Below, in pieces: positions 8,605 to 17,255 of a stretch of 32,179 nucleotides of DNA. The position numbers and the translations under genes are program-made. A model generated the notes under the pieces. The model did not search any database and was not told the origin of the DNA. It saw only the letters and a program-made list of their open reading frames with translations. Location: contig JANYFE010000023.1 in NCBI GenBank assembly GCA_025362795.1, forward strand, positions 1 to 32,179, given 5' to 3'. Every line of letters begins with the position of its first letter. Positions within the stretch are counted from its first letter, which is position 1. This stretch comes from Rhodobacterales bacterium (GTDB lineage Bacteria; Pseudomonadota; Alphaproteobacteria; Rhodobacterales; Rhodobacteraceae).

Positions 8605-9314
8605 GCGGCTGGAAGCCGAAACGCTTTTGGAAAGCCGTCCATGTCACCGAATGCGAAGGCGGCTTTACCGTCCATCTGGATACTCGGCAGGCCAAAACTC
8701 CCGGCAAACAGCCGTTGATCTTGCCGACCCGTGCGATGGCAGAGGCTGTGGCTGCGGAATGGGACGCGCAACAGGGGCCGCTAAGGCCCGAAACCATGCC
8801 CTTCACCCGCGCGGCCAACAGCGCCATCGACAAGGTCGCACCGCAGTTCGATGTGACCGTGGCCGATCTTGCCGGGTATGGCGGCACCGATCTGCTGTGT
8901 TACCGCGCCACGGGGCCAGAAGGGTTGATCAGCCGGCAGAATGACGGCTGGAGCCCACTGCTCGACTGGTCCGCCAGCGTTCTGCAAGCGCCGCTGGTCG
9001 CGGTTCCCGGCGTGATGCACATCGCGCAAAAGCAACCCAGCCTGGCCCGGCTGCACGGCCATGTTGCCGCCATGACCCCGTTCCAGATCACCGGCTTTCA
9101 CGATCTGGTGCAACTTTCCGGCTCGCTGATCCTCGCGTTGGCGGTCACGCGCGGCCGGTTGACCGCGGACGAAGCCTGGGCCTTGAGTCGAATCGATGAA
9201 ACCTGGCAGATCGAGGCCTGGGGCGTGGACGAAGACGCCGCTGCTCTTACGGAACACAAGCGCACAGCGTTCCATCACGCGGCAACCTTTTGGTCGATGT
9301 CCGCGCCAAACTGA
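8601..9314 (+). CDS. ATP12-family F1-ATPase assembly chaperone
   Basis: This 237-residue protein resembles ATP12, which in mitochondria binds the F1 alpha subunit before assembly. Bacterial copies are largely alphaproteobacterial. Recognisable stretches are PKRFWKAV near the N-terminus, LDTRQAKTPGKQPLILP, AEAVAAEWDAQ, MPFTRAANSAIDKV and YGGTDLLCYRA. The ATG overlaps the preceding stop as ATGA. No export signal is seen, so a cytoplasmic role in ATP synthase assembly is inferred from the family. It is followed by a 211-bp regulatory gap ahead of aapJ. Confidence 0.88.
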   Translation: MSGWKPKRFWKAVHVTECEGGFTVHLDTRQAKTPGKQPLILPTRAMAEAVAAEWDAQQGPLRPETMPFTRAANSAIDKVAPQFDVTVADLAGYGGTDLLCYRATGPEGLISRQNDGWSPLLDWSASVLQAPLVAVPGVMHIAQKQPSLARLHGHVAAMTPFQITGFHDLVQLSGSLILALAVTRGRLTADEAWALSRIDETWQIEAWGVDEDAAALTEHKRTAFHHAATFWSMSAPN

Positions 9315-9404
9315 TCATTTTATGAGCATTTCTGGCCAATACGACACGAATTCCGCCGCTATCGCAGCTTATCCCACCGGTGCGACTGTGGGCCGAATGC
9401 GTTC

Positions 9405-9433
9405 TTGACGTAGCCTGCCCATAAGTCAAAACT
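9405..9433 (+). promoter_or_regulatory. Candidate promoter for the aapJQMP operon
   Basis: TTGACG (9405-9410) lies 17 bp before AAAACT (9428-9433). The -35 is good and the -10 poor. It is the best match in the ATP12-aapJ gap, about 95 bp before the aapJ start, and leaves a structured leader. No sigma-54 -24/-12 element was evident. Confidence 0.35.
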
Positions 9434-9463
9434 GGGTTCACTTTGGGGAAGCCTAAGGAATGG

Positions 9464-9504
9464 GCCGGGAACAACCCGGCTGATCAAACCGCCCGCAAGG
9501 GCGG
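9464..9504 (+). other. Two hairpins in the aapJ 5' leader
   Basis: GCCGGG/CCCGGC (9464-9469 with 9475-9480, loop AACAA) and CCGCCC/GGGCGG (9489-9494 with 9499-9504, loop GCAA) lie back to back, ending 21 bp before the aapJ start. They could stabilise the transcript or modulate translation of the abundant binding protein. The GCAA loop is a GNRA tetraloop. Confidence 0.5.
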
Positions 9505-9525
9505 ACCAACAAGGATGAGGTATCC

Positions 9526-10542
9526 ATGAAAAAATCTGTACTGCTTGGCACATTGGCGGCTGCCGCCCTCGTGGCAGGCGCTGCCGGTGCCACCACGCTG
9601 GACGATGTCAAGGCACGTGGCGTTCTGAACTGCGGTTCCAACACCGGCCTGACCGGCTTTGGCGCGCCGGACGCAGACGGCAACTATCAGGGCTTTGACG
9701 TTGACCTGTGCAAGGCCATCGCAGCGGCCGTTCTGGGCGACCAGAGCAAAGTGAAATTCATCCCGACCACCGGCGAAACCCGCTTTACCTCGCTGGCGTC
9801 GGGCGAAGTTGATCTTCTGGTCCGCAACTCGACCTGGACCTTCTCGCGCGATACCGACCTGAAATTCGACTTTGTCGCCGTTAACTACTACGACGGTCAA
9901 GGTTTCATGGTGAAGAAAGACCTCGGCGTGTCTTCCGCCAAGGAACTGAATGGCGCCACGGTCTGCATCCAGACCGGAACCACGACCGAGCTGAACCTGG
10001 CCGACTTCTTCAAGTCGAACAACATCACCTATACCCCGGTCAACGTAGCCGACGACGCCGATGCGGAACGTCAGTTCCTTGCGGGTTCGTGCGACGCTTA
10101 TACCACCGACGCGTCGGGATTGGCATCGACCCGCGCCACCCTGCCCAAGCCGGATGACTATGTGATTCTGCCCGAAATCATCTCGAAAGAGCCGCTCGGG
10201 CCAGTCGTTCGCCATGGCGACAACCAGTGGGGCGACATCGTCCGCTGGACCTATTTCGCGCTGGTCGCCGCGGAAGAAAAAGGCATCACCAAAGCCAACG
10301 TCGAAGAAATGGCCACATCGACCCAAGACCCGGAAGTCAAGCGGCTGCTGGGCGTCGAAGGTGACATGGGCAAGATGCTGGGGCTGGACAACGAATGGGC
10401 CAAGCGCGCCATTGCCGCAAACGGCAACTATGGCGAGATTTTCGAGGCCAATATCGGCATGTCCACACCCATCAAACTGGCGCGCGGTCTGAACGCGCTG
10501 TGGACCCAGGGCGGTCTGCAATACACCCCGCCGTTCCGGTAA
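9526..10542 (+). CDS. aapJ: General L-amino acid ABC transporter, periplasmic binding protein
   Basis: This 338-residue solute-binding protein delivers amino acids to the AapQM permease. Residues 1-22 form a Sec signal peptide (MKKSVLL, hydrophobic core, cleavage after AGA). The mature protein has the family-3 binding fold: LNCGSNTGLTGF, YQGFDVDLCKAIAAAV, TRFTSLASGEVDLLVRN and the second-lobe GATVCIQTGTTTE. The AapJ-type C-terminus (LNALWTQGGLQYTPPFR) is longer than in single-specificity binding proteins. AGGATGAGG precedes the ATG at 9526. A hairpin follows the gene, and aapQ, aapM and aapP come next in canonical order. Confidence 0.95.
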   Translation: MKKSVLLGTLAAAALVAGAAGATTLDDVKARGVLNCGSNTGLTGFGAPDADGNYQGFDVDLCKAIAAAVLGDQSKVKFIPTTGETRFTSLASGEVDLLVRNSTWTFSRDTDLKFDFVAVNYYDGQGFMVKKDLGVSSAKELNGATVCIQTGTTTELNLADFFKSNNITYTPVNVADDADAERQFLAGSCDAYTTDASGLASTRATLPKPDDYVILPEIISKEPLGPVVRHGDNQWGDIVRWTYFALVAAEEKGITKANVEEMATSTQDPEVKRLLGVEGDMGKMLGLDNEWAKRAIAANGNYGEIFEANIGMSTPIKLARGLNALWTQGGLQYTPPFR

Positions 10543-10552
10543 AGGATTTCGC

Positions 10553-10576
10553 GGGCGCACCTTCAGGGGTGCGCCC
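10553..10576 (+). terminator. Hairpin between aapJ and aapQ
   Basis: GGGCGCACC (10553-10561) pairs perfectly with GGTGCGCCC (10568-10576) around a 6-nt loop. No real T-run follows. Such hairpins after binding-protein genes usually protect the upstream mRNA or partly attenuate, so that binding protein exceeds permease. This role is inferred. Confidence 0.6.
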
Positions 10577-10656
10577 GTTCTACAATGCCAGACTGACCCT
10601 TCCAGCAGGGCAATAATCGGCAAAAGCCGAACCACAGTCGCACAGGGGAAAATACC

Positions 10657-11898
10657 ATGGCGATGGCCATCGAGACGCCGAAACAAGGCTTTCGGCTTGG
10701 AATGCTTATCTATGACACGCGGTATCGGGCGATTACCATTCAGGTCATCGTGCTGTTGCTGTTCTTGCTGTTCGTGGGATGGCTGGCCGACAACACACGG
10801 CACAACCTTGCGCTTAAGGGCAAGGATATCGACTTCAGCTTTTTGTGGCGGCGGGCAGGCTATGACATTGGCCAGCACCTGATCCCCTATACCAACGACA
10901 GCACCAATTTCTGGGCGGGTCTTGTCGGATTGATCAACACGCTGGTTGTGGCGGTGCTCGGCTGCATCTTTTCCACCATTCTGGGTGTGATTTTCGGCGT
11001 TTTGCGCCTGTCCAAGAACTGGGTCGTGGCTCGGTTGATGACCGTCTACATCGAGATGTTCCGCAACGTGCCTTTATTGCTGTGGATCATCCTCGTCTAT
11101 GTCATCCTGGGCGAAACCCGCCCGCAGCCCAAGGATTTCAAAGCGGCCGCCGATGGCACGCAGATTGCCACAATGAACCTGTGGGATTCGGTTGCCGTCA
11201 CCAACCGGGGCACCAACCTGCCCCTGCCGCTGCTCGACCGCCCCTTGCCGGGCGGCTATACCTCGGCACTTGCTATCATCATCGTGCTGATCGGGTCGTT
11301 CTGGATCAACCATATCCTGTCGAACCGTGCCAAGGCCACGCAAGAGGCGACCGGCGTGCGCCCGGTGATGTGGTGGAAAACGCTGGCGATTTTGGTGCTG
11401 CCGACCCTCGGGCTGCTGTTGGCGATGGGGTTCCATCTGGAATACCCCGTGTTCAAAGGGTTCAACTTTCAAGGTGGCATCAACGTCGCCCATGCCTTCA
11501 CCGCGCTTTTGATCGCGCTGACGCTGTATTACGCCTCTGTCACCGCTGAAATTGTCCGGTCGGGCATTCAGGCGATAAACCGGGGGCAATCCGAAGCCGC
11601 CTATGCCCTGGGCCTGCGCCCCGGCCGCACCATGAATCTGATCATCCTGCCGCAGGCGCTGCGGGTGATCATTCCGCCGATGATCTCGCAGTGGCTGTCG
11701 CTGACCAAGGACACGTCACTGGGCATCGCGGTCAGTTACCTTGACCTGCGCGGCACGCTGGGCGGTATCACTTTGAACCAGACGGGGCGCGAGCTGGAAT
11801 GCATGCTGCTGATGATGCTGATCTATCTGATCATCAGTCTGATCATCTCTGCGGTGGCCAACGCCTACAACGCCTCTGTCAAACTGAAGGAGCGTTAA
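10657..11898 (+). CDS. aapQ: General L-amino acid ABC transporter permease AapQ
   Basis: This 413-residue inner-membrane subunit pairs with AapM. It has a hydrophobic segment at about residues 27-45 (ITIQVIVLLLFLLF), then the large insertion typical of Aap permeases compared with HisQ/GlnP. The C-terminal half carries the permease fold with the cytosolic EAA loop IQAINRGQSEAAYALGLRPG, followed by LPQALRVIIPPMISQW, which contacts the ATPase. The ATG at 10657 follows AGGGGAAAATACC. The stop lies 2 bp before the aapM ATG, with AAGGAG just upstream, so the two are translated together. Confidence 0.94.
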   Translation: MAMAIETPKQGFRLGMLIYDTRYRAITIQVIVLLLFLLFVGWLADNTRHNLALKGKDIDFSFLWRRAGYDIGQHLIPYTNDSTNFWAGLVGLINTLVVAVLGCIFSTILGVIFGVLRLSKNWVVARLMTVYIEMFRNVPLLLWIILVYVILGETRPQPKDFKAAADGTQIATMNLWDSVAVTNRGTNLPLPLLDRPLPGGYTSALAIIIVLIGSFWINHILSNRAKATQEATGVRPVMWWKTLAILVLPTLGLLLAMGFHLEYPVFKGFNFQGGINVAHAFTALLIALTLYYASVTAEIVRSGIQAINRGQSEAAYALGLRPGRTMNLIILPQALRVIIPPMISQWLSLTKDTSLGIAVSYLDLRGTLGGITLNQTGRELECMLLMMLIYLIISLIISAVANAYNASVKLKER

Positions 11899-11899
11899 G

Positions 11900-13336
11900 A
11901 TGTCGGAAGCTTATGTCCGCGGCGCCATCCTGCCGCCTCTCGCGCCGCCCGTGTCCGAACGCGGTGTCGTCAAATGGATGCGCGAAAACCTGTTTTCGGG
12001 CTGGCTCAATTCGGTTCTGACCGTTCTGGCGGTGCTGGCGGTCTATTACATCGCCTCGCTTTGTCTGCCGTGGTTGCTGCACGGTGTCTGGAACGCCGGT
12101 TCGCTGGGCGAGTGCCGCAGCATTATCGCCACCAACTATGGTCCGGATGCCGGCGGTGCCTGCTGGGCGGTGATCCATGCCCGTTGGTATCAGTTCATCT
12201 TCGGCTTTTACCCGATAGAGGCATGGTGGCGCCCGATCCTGGACTTTGCCCTGCTGTTCGTTGCGCTGGCCCCGGTGCTGTTCTCCGACAACCCGCGCAA
12301 GGCGGCGATCATGGTCGGGGTGGTCTCGGTCATTCTGGTGCTGTCTCTGATGGCGTTGGTGCCGTGGTGGGCGCTGCTGCTGACCATCGCGTTGATGGCG
12401 GGCCTCAGTTTTCTGTCTTACACCGCAACGTCCAAACTGTTGTGGGTCGCGGCGGTCTACCCGTTCCTGTCGGTTTGGTTGCTGTGGGGCGGTTCGGTCT
12501 GGGGGCCGGTGATGGCGATGGCCGGTTTTGGCGTCATGGTGCTGGTTTACCGTGTGATCAGTCCCGGACTGGGCGTGATCATGGGCACCGCGCTTGGTTT
12601 TGTCGCCGCCTGTATCTGGTGGCTGTTTCTGGGCAGCCTGGCCGCAGCGGCGATACAGTCTGTGGTGCCCTTTGGCCTGACCTATGTCGAAAGCGACCGG
12701 TTTGGTGGCTTTCTGCTGGCCTTCGTCATCGGTGTCTCGTCGATCTCGATTTCATTGCCGATCGGCGTGATGCTGGCGTTGGGCCGTCAGTCCAACATGT
12801 TCCTGATCCGCACACTTTCGGTCAGTTTCATCGAATTCGTGCGCGGTGTGCCGCTGATCACCATGCTGTTCACCGCGTCCTTGCTGCTGCAATACTTCTT
12901 GCCGCCGGGCAACAACTTTGACCTGATCCTGCGCGTGGTCATCCTCGTCACCCTGTTCTCGGCGGCGTATAACGCCGAGGTGATCCGCGGCGGCCTCGCG
13001 GCCTTGCCAAAGGGGCAGTACGAAGCCGCAGATGCGTTGGGGCTGGACTACTGGCAGGCGCAACGGCTGATCATCATGCCGCAGGCGCTTAAAGTCTCGA
13101 TCCCCGGTGTCGTCTCCACCTTCATCGGCCTGTTCAAGGACACGACCCTGGTCAGCTTTGTCGGCCTTCTGGACCCATTGCGGGGCGTCACGACCATCGT
13201 CCGCGCCGACCTCGCCTGGAAGGGTATCTACTGGGAGCCCTATATCTTCGTCGCCGCCATCTTCTTCATCGCCTGCTTCGGCATGTCCCGTTACTCGATG
13301 TATCTTGAGGGCAAACTCAAGACCGACCACCGTTAA
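11900..13336 (+). CDS. aapM: General L-amino acid ABC transporter permease AapM
   Basis: This 478-residue second permease is rich in hydrophobic helices. The central block between about residues 110 and 240 is an extra membrane region seen in AapM but not in smaller polar amino-acid permeases. The C-terminal part has the EAA loop [19 protein letters not shown], followed by [20 protein letters not shown]. The segment [16 protein letters not shown] is the conserved start of the permease domain. AAGGAGCGTTAAG precedes the start and overlaps the aapQ stop. aapP follows after 10 bp. Confidence 0.94.
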   Translation: MSEAYVRGAILPPLAPPVSERGVVKWMRENLFSGWLNSVLTVLAVLAVYYIASLCLPWLLHGVWNAGSLGECRSIIATNYGPDAGGACWAVIHARWYQFIFGFYPIEAWWRPILDFALLFVALAPVLFSDNPRKAAIMVGVVSVILVLSLMALVPWWALLLTIALMAGLSFLSYTATSKLLWVAAVYPFLSVWLLWGGSVWGPVMAMAGFGVMVLVYRVISPGLGVIMGTALGFVAACIWWLFLGSLAAAAIQSVVPFGLTYVESDRFGGFLLAFVIGVSSISISLPIGVMLALGRQSNMFLIRTLSVSFIEFVRGVPLITMLFTASLLLQYFLPPGNNFDLILRVVILVTLFSAAYNAEVIRGGLAALPKGQYEAADALGLDYWQAQRLIIMPQALKVSIPGVVSTFIGLFKDTTLVSFVGLLDPLRGVTTIVRADLAWKGIYWEPYIFVAAIFFIACFGMSRYSMYLEGKLKTDHR

Positions 13337-13346
13337 GGAGCCTCAA

Positions 13347-14117
13347 ATGGCCAATGCAGCCCCGCAAATGAAGGTGACAGACGAAGTCGCCGTGCAGATC
13401 ACCGCGATGAACAAATGGTACGGCACATTCCACGTGCTGCGCGACATCAACATGACGGTGATGCGCGGCGAACGGATCGTGATCTGCGGCCCGTCCGGGT
13501 CTGGCAAATCCACCCTGATCCGCTGCATCAACCGGCTGGAGGAACACCAGCAGGGCCAGATCATCGTCGACGGCACCGAGCTGACCTCGGATCTGAAAAA
13601 CATTGACAAGGTCCGGTCCGAAGTCGGCATGGTCTTCCAGCATTTCAACCTGTTTCCGCACCTGACCATTCTGGAAAACCTGACTTTGGCGCCAATCTGG
13701 GTGCGCAAAGTGCCCAAGAAGGAAGCCGAAGAAACCGCGATGTATTTCCTGAGCAAGGTGAAAATCCCGGAGCAGGCGCACAAATACCCCGGTCAGCTTT
13801 CCGGTGGCCAGCAACAGCGCGTCGCCATCGCCCGTTCGCTGTGCATGCGTCCCCGCATAATGCTGTTTGACGAGCCAACTTCGGCCCTTGACCCTGAAAT
13901 GATCAAGGAAGTGCTGGATACCATGATCGAACTTGCGCAAGAAGGCATGACCATGCTGTGCGTCACCCACGAGATGGGCTTTGCGCAGGCCGTGGCAAAC
14001 CGCGTGATCTTTATGGATCAAGGCCAGATCGTCGAACAGAATGAACCCAAAGAGTTCTTCAACAACCCCAAATCAGAGCGGACCAAGCTGTTCCTCAGCC
14101 AGATCCTTGGGCACTGA
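13347..14117 (+). CDS. aapP: General L-amino acid ABC transporter ATP-binding protein AapP
   Basis: This 256-residue ATPase powers uptake through AapQM. It has Walker [10 protein letters not shown] (48-56), Q-loop [10 protein letters not shown], signature LSGGQQQRV (151-159), Walker B IMLFDEP (171-177) and the H-loop His in CVTHEM (about 208). The frame is open far upstream into aapM, but the ATG at 13347 gives the family length and is preceded by TTAAGGAGCCTCAA. It is the last gene of the operon, followed by a 12-bp-stem terminator shared with the convergent phosphatase gene. Confidence 0.96.
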   Translation: MANAAPQMKVTDEVAVQITAMNKWYGTFHVLRDINMTVMRGERIVICGPSGSGKSTLIRCINRLEEHQQGQIIVDGTELTSDLKNIDKVRSEVGMVFQHFNLFPHLTILENLTLAPIWVRKVPKKEAEETAMYFLSKVKIPEQAHKYPGQLSGGQQQRVAIARSLCMRPRIMLFDEPTSALDPEMIKEVLDTMIELAQEGMTMLCVTHEMGFAQAVANRVIFMDQGQIVEQNEPKEFFNNPKSERTKLFLSQILGH

Positions 14118-14130
14118 CAAGAGGCGCACA

Positions 14131-14180
14131 ATCACGCACCCTGCCGATCTGTAGGGTGCGTGATCGGACGCGCCGTTTTT
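14131..14180. terminator. Bidirectional terminator between aapP and the SixA-like gene
   Basis: ATCACGCACCCT (14131-14142) pairs perfectly with AGGGTGCGTGAT (14153-14164), a 12-bp stem with a 10-nt loop. A TTTTT run at 14176-14180 lies slightly downstream on the + strand and overlaps the stop codon of the convergent gene. It probably serves both converging transcripts. Confidence 0.65.
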
Positions 14181-14682
14181 AGGCGACAACTTCCTTCGGC
14201 ACAATGAAATCGACCGTCGCGGCGCTGCCAAACCCGACTTCGGCCCAGGTCTCTGCATTGAAATCGCAGACCAATGTCGCCCCGGTCGGATAGCGGTTGA
14301 ATTCGCTGGACACCGGCGGTCGTGCGACCAGCCGCCCCGCAAATTCGGCAATTCCGGGATTGTGGCCAATCATCATCACGCAATCTGCGCTGGCATGCCG
14401 CAGCACGGCCAGCATCACGTCCGGCCCGGCATGATACAGCGCGGGCTTCAGGTTCAGGATCGGCGTGCCGGGCAGGGCGGGCGCCAGGCCGGACCAGGTC
14501 TTGCGGGTGCGCAAGGCATCCGAACACAGCACCTCGCCCGGCACGTAGCCGCGCGAGGCGAGCCACACCCCCAGCTCTGCCGCAGCGGCGCGGCCACGTT
14601 CATTGAGGGGGCGATCATGGTCGGGGGTTGCCGGGTCGTCCCAGCTGGATTTGGCATGACGGGTCAGGATCAGGCGCTTCAT
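14179..14682 (-). CDS. SixA-like histidine phosphatase
   Basis: This 167-residue protein belongs to the histidine phosphatase (phosphoglycerate mutase-like) superfamily. The N-terminus LILTRHAKSSW holds the RH motif with the phospho-accepting His9. The second catalytic His lies in MIGHNPGIAEFA, and PLNERGRAAA is a family motif. Its size matches SixA, which removes phosphate from phosphohistidine proteins, but the substrate here is unknown. The ATG at 14682 overlaps the stop of the upstream Fe-S gene as ATGA. An open frame continues upstream to 14751, but those residues read through that gene in another frame. Confidence 0.85.
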   Translation of the reverse strand: MKRLILTRHAKSSWDDPATPDHDRPLNERGRAAAAELGVWLASRGYVPGEVLCSDALRTRKTWSGLAPALPGTPILNLKPALYHAGPDVMLAVLRHASADCVMMIGHNPGIAEFAGRLVARPPVSSEFNRYPTGATLVCDFNAETWAEVGFGSAATVDFIVPKEVVA

Positions 14683-15341
14683 GGATGGAACTGCCTCATG
14701 TGATAGGCGGATTGTTCCGCCATCCTTGCATAGCCTTGCGACACGGGGCAAGCCCGTCGCACCTGACAGCCGCCGGTCATGCAGTCCTGCCCGGCCGCAG
14801 TCTCTAGAAACCCATGACAGCGCGGCACATCATAGCCTGCCCCGCGCAGCGCTCCGACCGGACAAGCGGTCAGACAGGGCTTGGTACAGGCATCGCAAGG
14901 TTTCACCGGGGCTGGCGGCAGGTCCAGCGGTTCCTTCAGCGCCAGAGCGCCGCGAAAGCTGACCAGCAGGCCTTGCGCCTCGTGCACCAGCAGCCTGACG
15001 GGGCTGTCCCACACCCGCCCTGTCCGCACCGCCCAAGCGTAGAATGGCTGATAGGGCGGGCCGCCAAACGGAAACAGCGCCTTTGCCGCCAGATCGCACG
15101 CCAGCGTGCCGACAACCCGGCGTGACCAGAGATCGACCGGGTCCGGCCCGGCCCATTCCGCCGACACCCGCACCGCCGCCCAAAACCCCGGCTCGCGCGG
15201 TCCCAACAGCAACAGCGTCCGTGTGCCCTTGGGCAAGTCCGGATCATCCTCGCAGACAAATCCACCCAGCACGTCCAGTTGCACCGCCGCCGCCCGCGCC
15301 ACCACCTCTGCATAGGTCACTTGGAAAACCCCGCCTTTCAT
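14679..15341 (-). CDS. Small ferredoxin-like 4Fe-4S protein
   Basis: From the ATG at 15341 this protein has 220 residues. The last third carries cysteines at about 149, 152, 156 and 160 (CxxCxxxCxxxCP), then 175, 187, 192 and 198 (CMTGGCQVRRACP). This suggests one or two 4Fe-4S clusters, in an arrangement loosely like epoxyqueuosine reductase ferredoxin domains but without that enzyme's catalytic part. The first 140 residues are soluble with no motif I recognise. No clear ribosome site is seen at 15341; the open frame reaches 15521 but overlaps argB. It follows argB after 73 bp and is coupled to the phosphatase gene. Function unknown. Confidence 0.75.
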   Translation of the reverse strand: MKGGVFQVTYAEVVARAAAVQLDVLGGFVCEDDPDLPKGTRTLLLLGPREPGFWAAVRVSAEWAGPDPVDLWSRRVVGTLACDLAAKALFPFGGPPYQPFYAWAVRTGRVWDSPVRLLVHEAQGLLVSFRGALALKEPLDLPPAPVKPCDACTKPCLTACPVGALRGAGYDVPRCHGFLETAAGQDCMTGGCQVRRACPVSQGYARMAEQSAYHMRQFHP

Positions 15342-15414
15342 TTTGGCGAAACTATCCCCACCGGAGGTTTCTGCCCGCGACAAAACCACCAGGCTTGCCG
15401 GAATTGCGACAGGT

Positions 15415-16314
15415 TTAGCGCAGGATGCGCGGTTTGACCCTCGGCTCGGTGAACCGGATCTGACTGCCGGCGCCATGATCGGTGAACAGTTCCAAAAGGC
15501 AGGCATTGGGGATGCGCCCATCCAGAATGGTCACGGCCCGCACACCCTGTTCCAGCGCCAGCAGCGCAGTTTCGGTTTTGGGGATCATCCCACCAGAAAT
15601 CACGCCGTCGGCCAGCATCTGACGCACGTCATCCGGCGTCAGCTGGGTCAACACGTCACCCGCCGCATTCTTGACGCCCGGCACATCAGTCAGCAGCAGC
15701 AGACGGTCGGCCTGCAACGCCCCGGCAATCGCCCCGGCCGCGGTGTCGCCGTTGACGTTGAATGTCTCGTTGTCGGCCATGCCCGTGGCAACCGGGGCCA
15801 CCACCGGAATGATCCCGGCCTTGTACAGGTCGCGCAGCACCTGCACATTCATTTCGACTGGGCGGCCGACAAACCCAAGTTCCGGATCATCGGCTTCGCA
15901 GACCATTAGATCATCGTCCTTGCCGGAAATGCCAACCGCGCGGCCGCCGGCGTCCATGATTGCCTGCACGATGCGTTTGTTGACCAGTCCGGACAGGATC
16001 ATCTCGACCACTTGCACCGTAGCCTTGTCCGTCACCCGCTTGCCGCGCACGAATTCCGATTTGATGCCCAGTTTGGTCAGCATCTCATTGATCATCGGCC
16101 CGCCGCCATGCACCACGACAGGATTGACGCCGACCTGCCGCATCAGCACCACGTCGCGGGCAAATTCGGCCATCTGGGCATCGTCCCCCATCGCATTGCC
16201 GCCAAATTTGACCACCACCACCGCCCCGGAATAGCGTTGCAGATAGGGCAGTGCCTCTGACAGCATCTTGGCGGTGAACGCGGCTTGGGACATGTTGAGC
16301 GTTTGCTTCTGCAT
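15415..16314 (-). CDS. argB: Acetylglutamate kinase
   Basis: ArgB phosphorylates N-acetylglutamate, the second step of arginine synthesis. The 299-residue protein has [14 protein letters not shown] near the N-terminus (phosphate-binding Lys-Gly-Gly), [13 protein letters not shown], and the substrate-binding region [15 protein letters not shown] followed by [22 protein letters not shown] near the C-terminus is also typical. The N-terminal helix ahead of the kinase fold is of the kind linked to hexameric, arginine-inhibited enzymes. GGAGG four bases upstream selects the ATG at 16314. In relatives argB commonly follows engB; here an SDR gene on the opposite strand lies between them. Confidence 0.95.
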   Translation of the reverse strand: MQKQTLNMSQAAFTAKMLSEALPYLQRYSGAVVVVKFGGNAMGDDAQMAEFARDVVLMRQVGVNPVVVHGGGPMINEMLTKLGIKSEFVRGKRVTDKATVQVVEMILSGLVNKRIVQAIMDAGGRAVGISGKDDDLMVCEADDPELGFVGRPVEMNVQVLRDLYKAGIIPVVAPVATGMADNETFNVNGDTAAGAIAGALQADRLLLLTDVPGVKNAAGDVLTQLTPDDVRQMLADGVISGGMIPKTETALLALEQGVRAVTILDGRIPNACLLELFTDHGAGSQIRFTEPRVKPRILR

Positions 16315-16440
16315 TGGGGCCTCCGGGGATTGGCCCGACTTAACCCCTTTGCTGCCACCTGCCAACGGGAAAGTTTGGCCGGAACATGGTTATCCGGATG
16401 TGAAAGAAAAACCCAAAGCATTGAAATCATTGAGATTGAA

Positions 16441-16464
16441 TCGGTGTCCACATGTGGACGCCGA
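16441..16464. promoter_or_regulatory. Near-perfect 24-bp palindrome in the argB/SDR divergent gap
   Basis: The core GTCCACATGTGGAC (16446-16459) is a perfect 14-bp palindrome. After one mismatched pair (16445/16460) the symmetry resumes for four more pairs (TCGG at 16441-16444 with CCGA at 16461-16464), so 22 of 24 positions are symmetric. TTGACC begins three bases downstream (16467-16472). The zero-loop symmetry favours a dimeric protein operator over an RNA hairpin. The regulator is unknown. Confidence 0.6.
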
Positions 16465-16523
16465 TATTGACCTTGCCTTCCGCCCCGCAGCCCCTACCTT
16501 GACCGTCAACTTGAAGGTGCCCC

Positions 16524-17255
16524 ATGACTGACGCAAAGACGATCGTCCTGACCGGGGCCAGCCGCGGCATCGGCCATGCCACCGTCAAGCGCTTTTCTGC
16601 CGAGGGTTGGCGCGTTCTGACCTGCTCACGCCATGCGTTCGATCCGAGGTGTCCCTGGCCGGGTGGCGAGGACAATCACATCCAGATCGATCTTGCCGAC
16701 CCCAACAAAACCATCGCGGCGCTGGAAGTGATCAAGTCCAAGCTGAATGGCCGCCTTGACGCCCTGGTGAACAATGCCGGGATCAGCCCGAAAGCGCCGA
16801 ATGGCGGGCGCCTTGACACCCTGACCACCGACCTGCGCACCTGGGGCCAGGTTTTTCATGTCAACTTCTTCGCCCCGGTGATCCTTGCCCGCGGCCTGAA
16901 GGACGAGCTGACCGCCGCGAAAGGTTCTGTCGTCAACGTGACGTCCATCGCCGGCAGCCGCGTCCATCCCTTTGCGGGCGCCGCCTATTCCACGTCGAAA
17001 GCCGCTCTGGCAGCGCTGACCCGCGAAATGGCCCATGATTTCGGACCGCTTGGCGTGCGCGTCAACGCGATTGCCCCCGGTGAAGTGGAAACCGCCATCC
17101 TGTCTCCCGGCACCGAAAAGCTGGTGAACAGCCTGCCGCTGCGCAGGCTGGGTCAGCCACAAGAGGTGTCCGACGTGATCTGGTTTTTATGTACCGACCA
17201 GTCGAGCTATATCTCGGGAACCGAAATTCCGATCAACGGCGGTCAGCACGTCTAG
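16524..17255 (+). CDS. Short-chain dehydrogenase/reductase (SDR) family oxidoreductase
   Basis: This 243-residue classical SDR has the cofactor motif TGASRGIG (10-17), NNAG, the catalytic Ser in NVTSIAGS, YSTSK with the catalytic Tyr and Lys, and a C-terminal GTEIPINGGQHV resembling FabG-type enzymes. It is a cytoplasmic NAD(P)-dependent oxidoreductase of unknown substrate. It is transcribed divergently from argB, with a strong palindrome in the shared gap. Its stop TAG (17253-17255) overlaps the engB stop on the other strand in a CTAG. It interrupts the engB-argB run, so it was probably inserted there in this lineage. Confidence 0.88.
   Translation: MTDAKTIVLTGASRGIGHATVKRFSAEGWRVLTCSRHAFDPRCPWPGGEDNHIQIDLADPNKTIAALEVIKSKLNGRLDALVNNAGISPKAPNGGRLDTLTTDLRTWGQVFHVNFFAPVILARGLKDELTAAKGSVVNVTSIAGSRVHPFAGAAYSTSKAALAALTREMAHDFGPLGVRVNAIAPGEVETAILSPGTEKLVNSLPLRRLGQPQEVSDVIWFLCTDQSSYISGTEIPINGGQHV

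Noticed and set aside
11974-12921. 315-codon open frame on + inside aapM
   Set aside because: It overlaps aapM in another frame; aapM has full permease motifs and the operon spacing.
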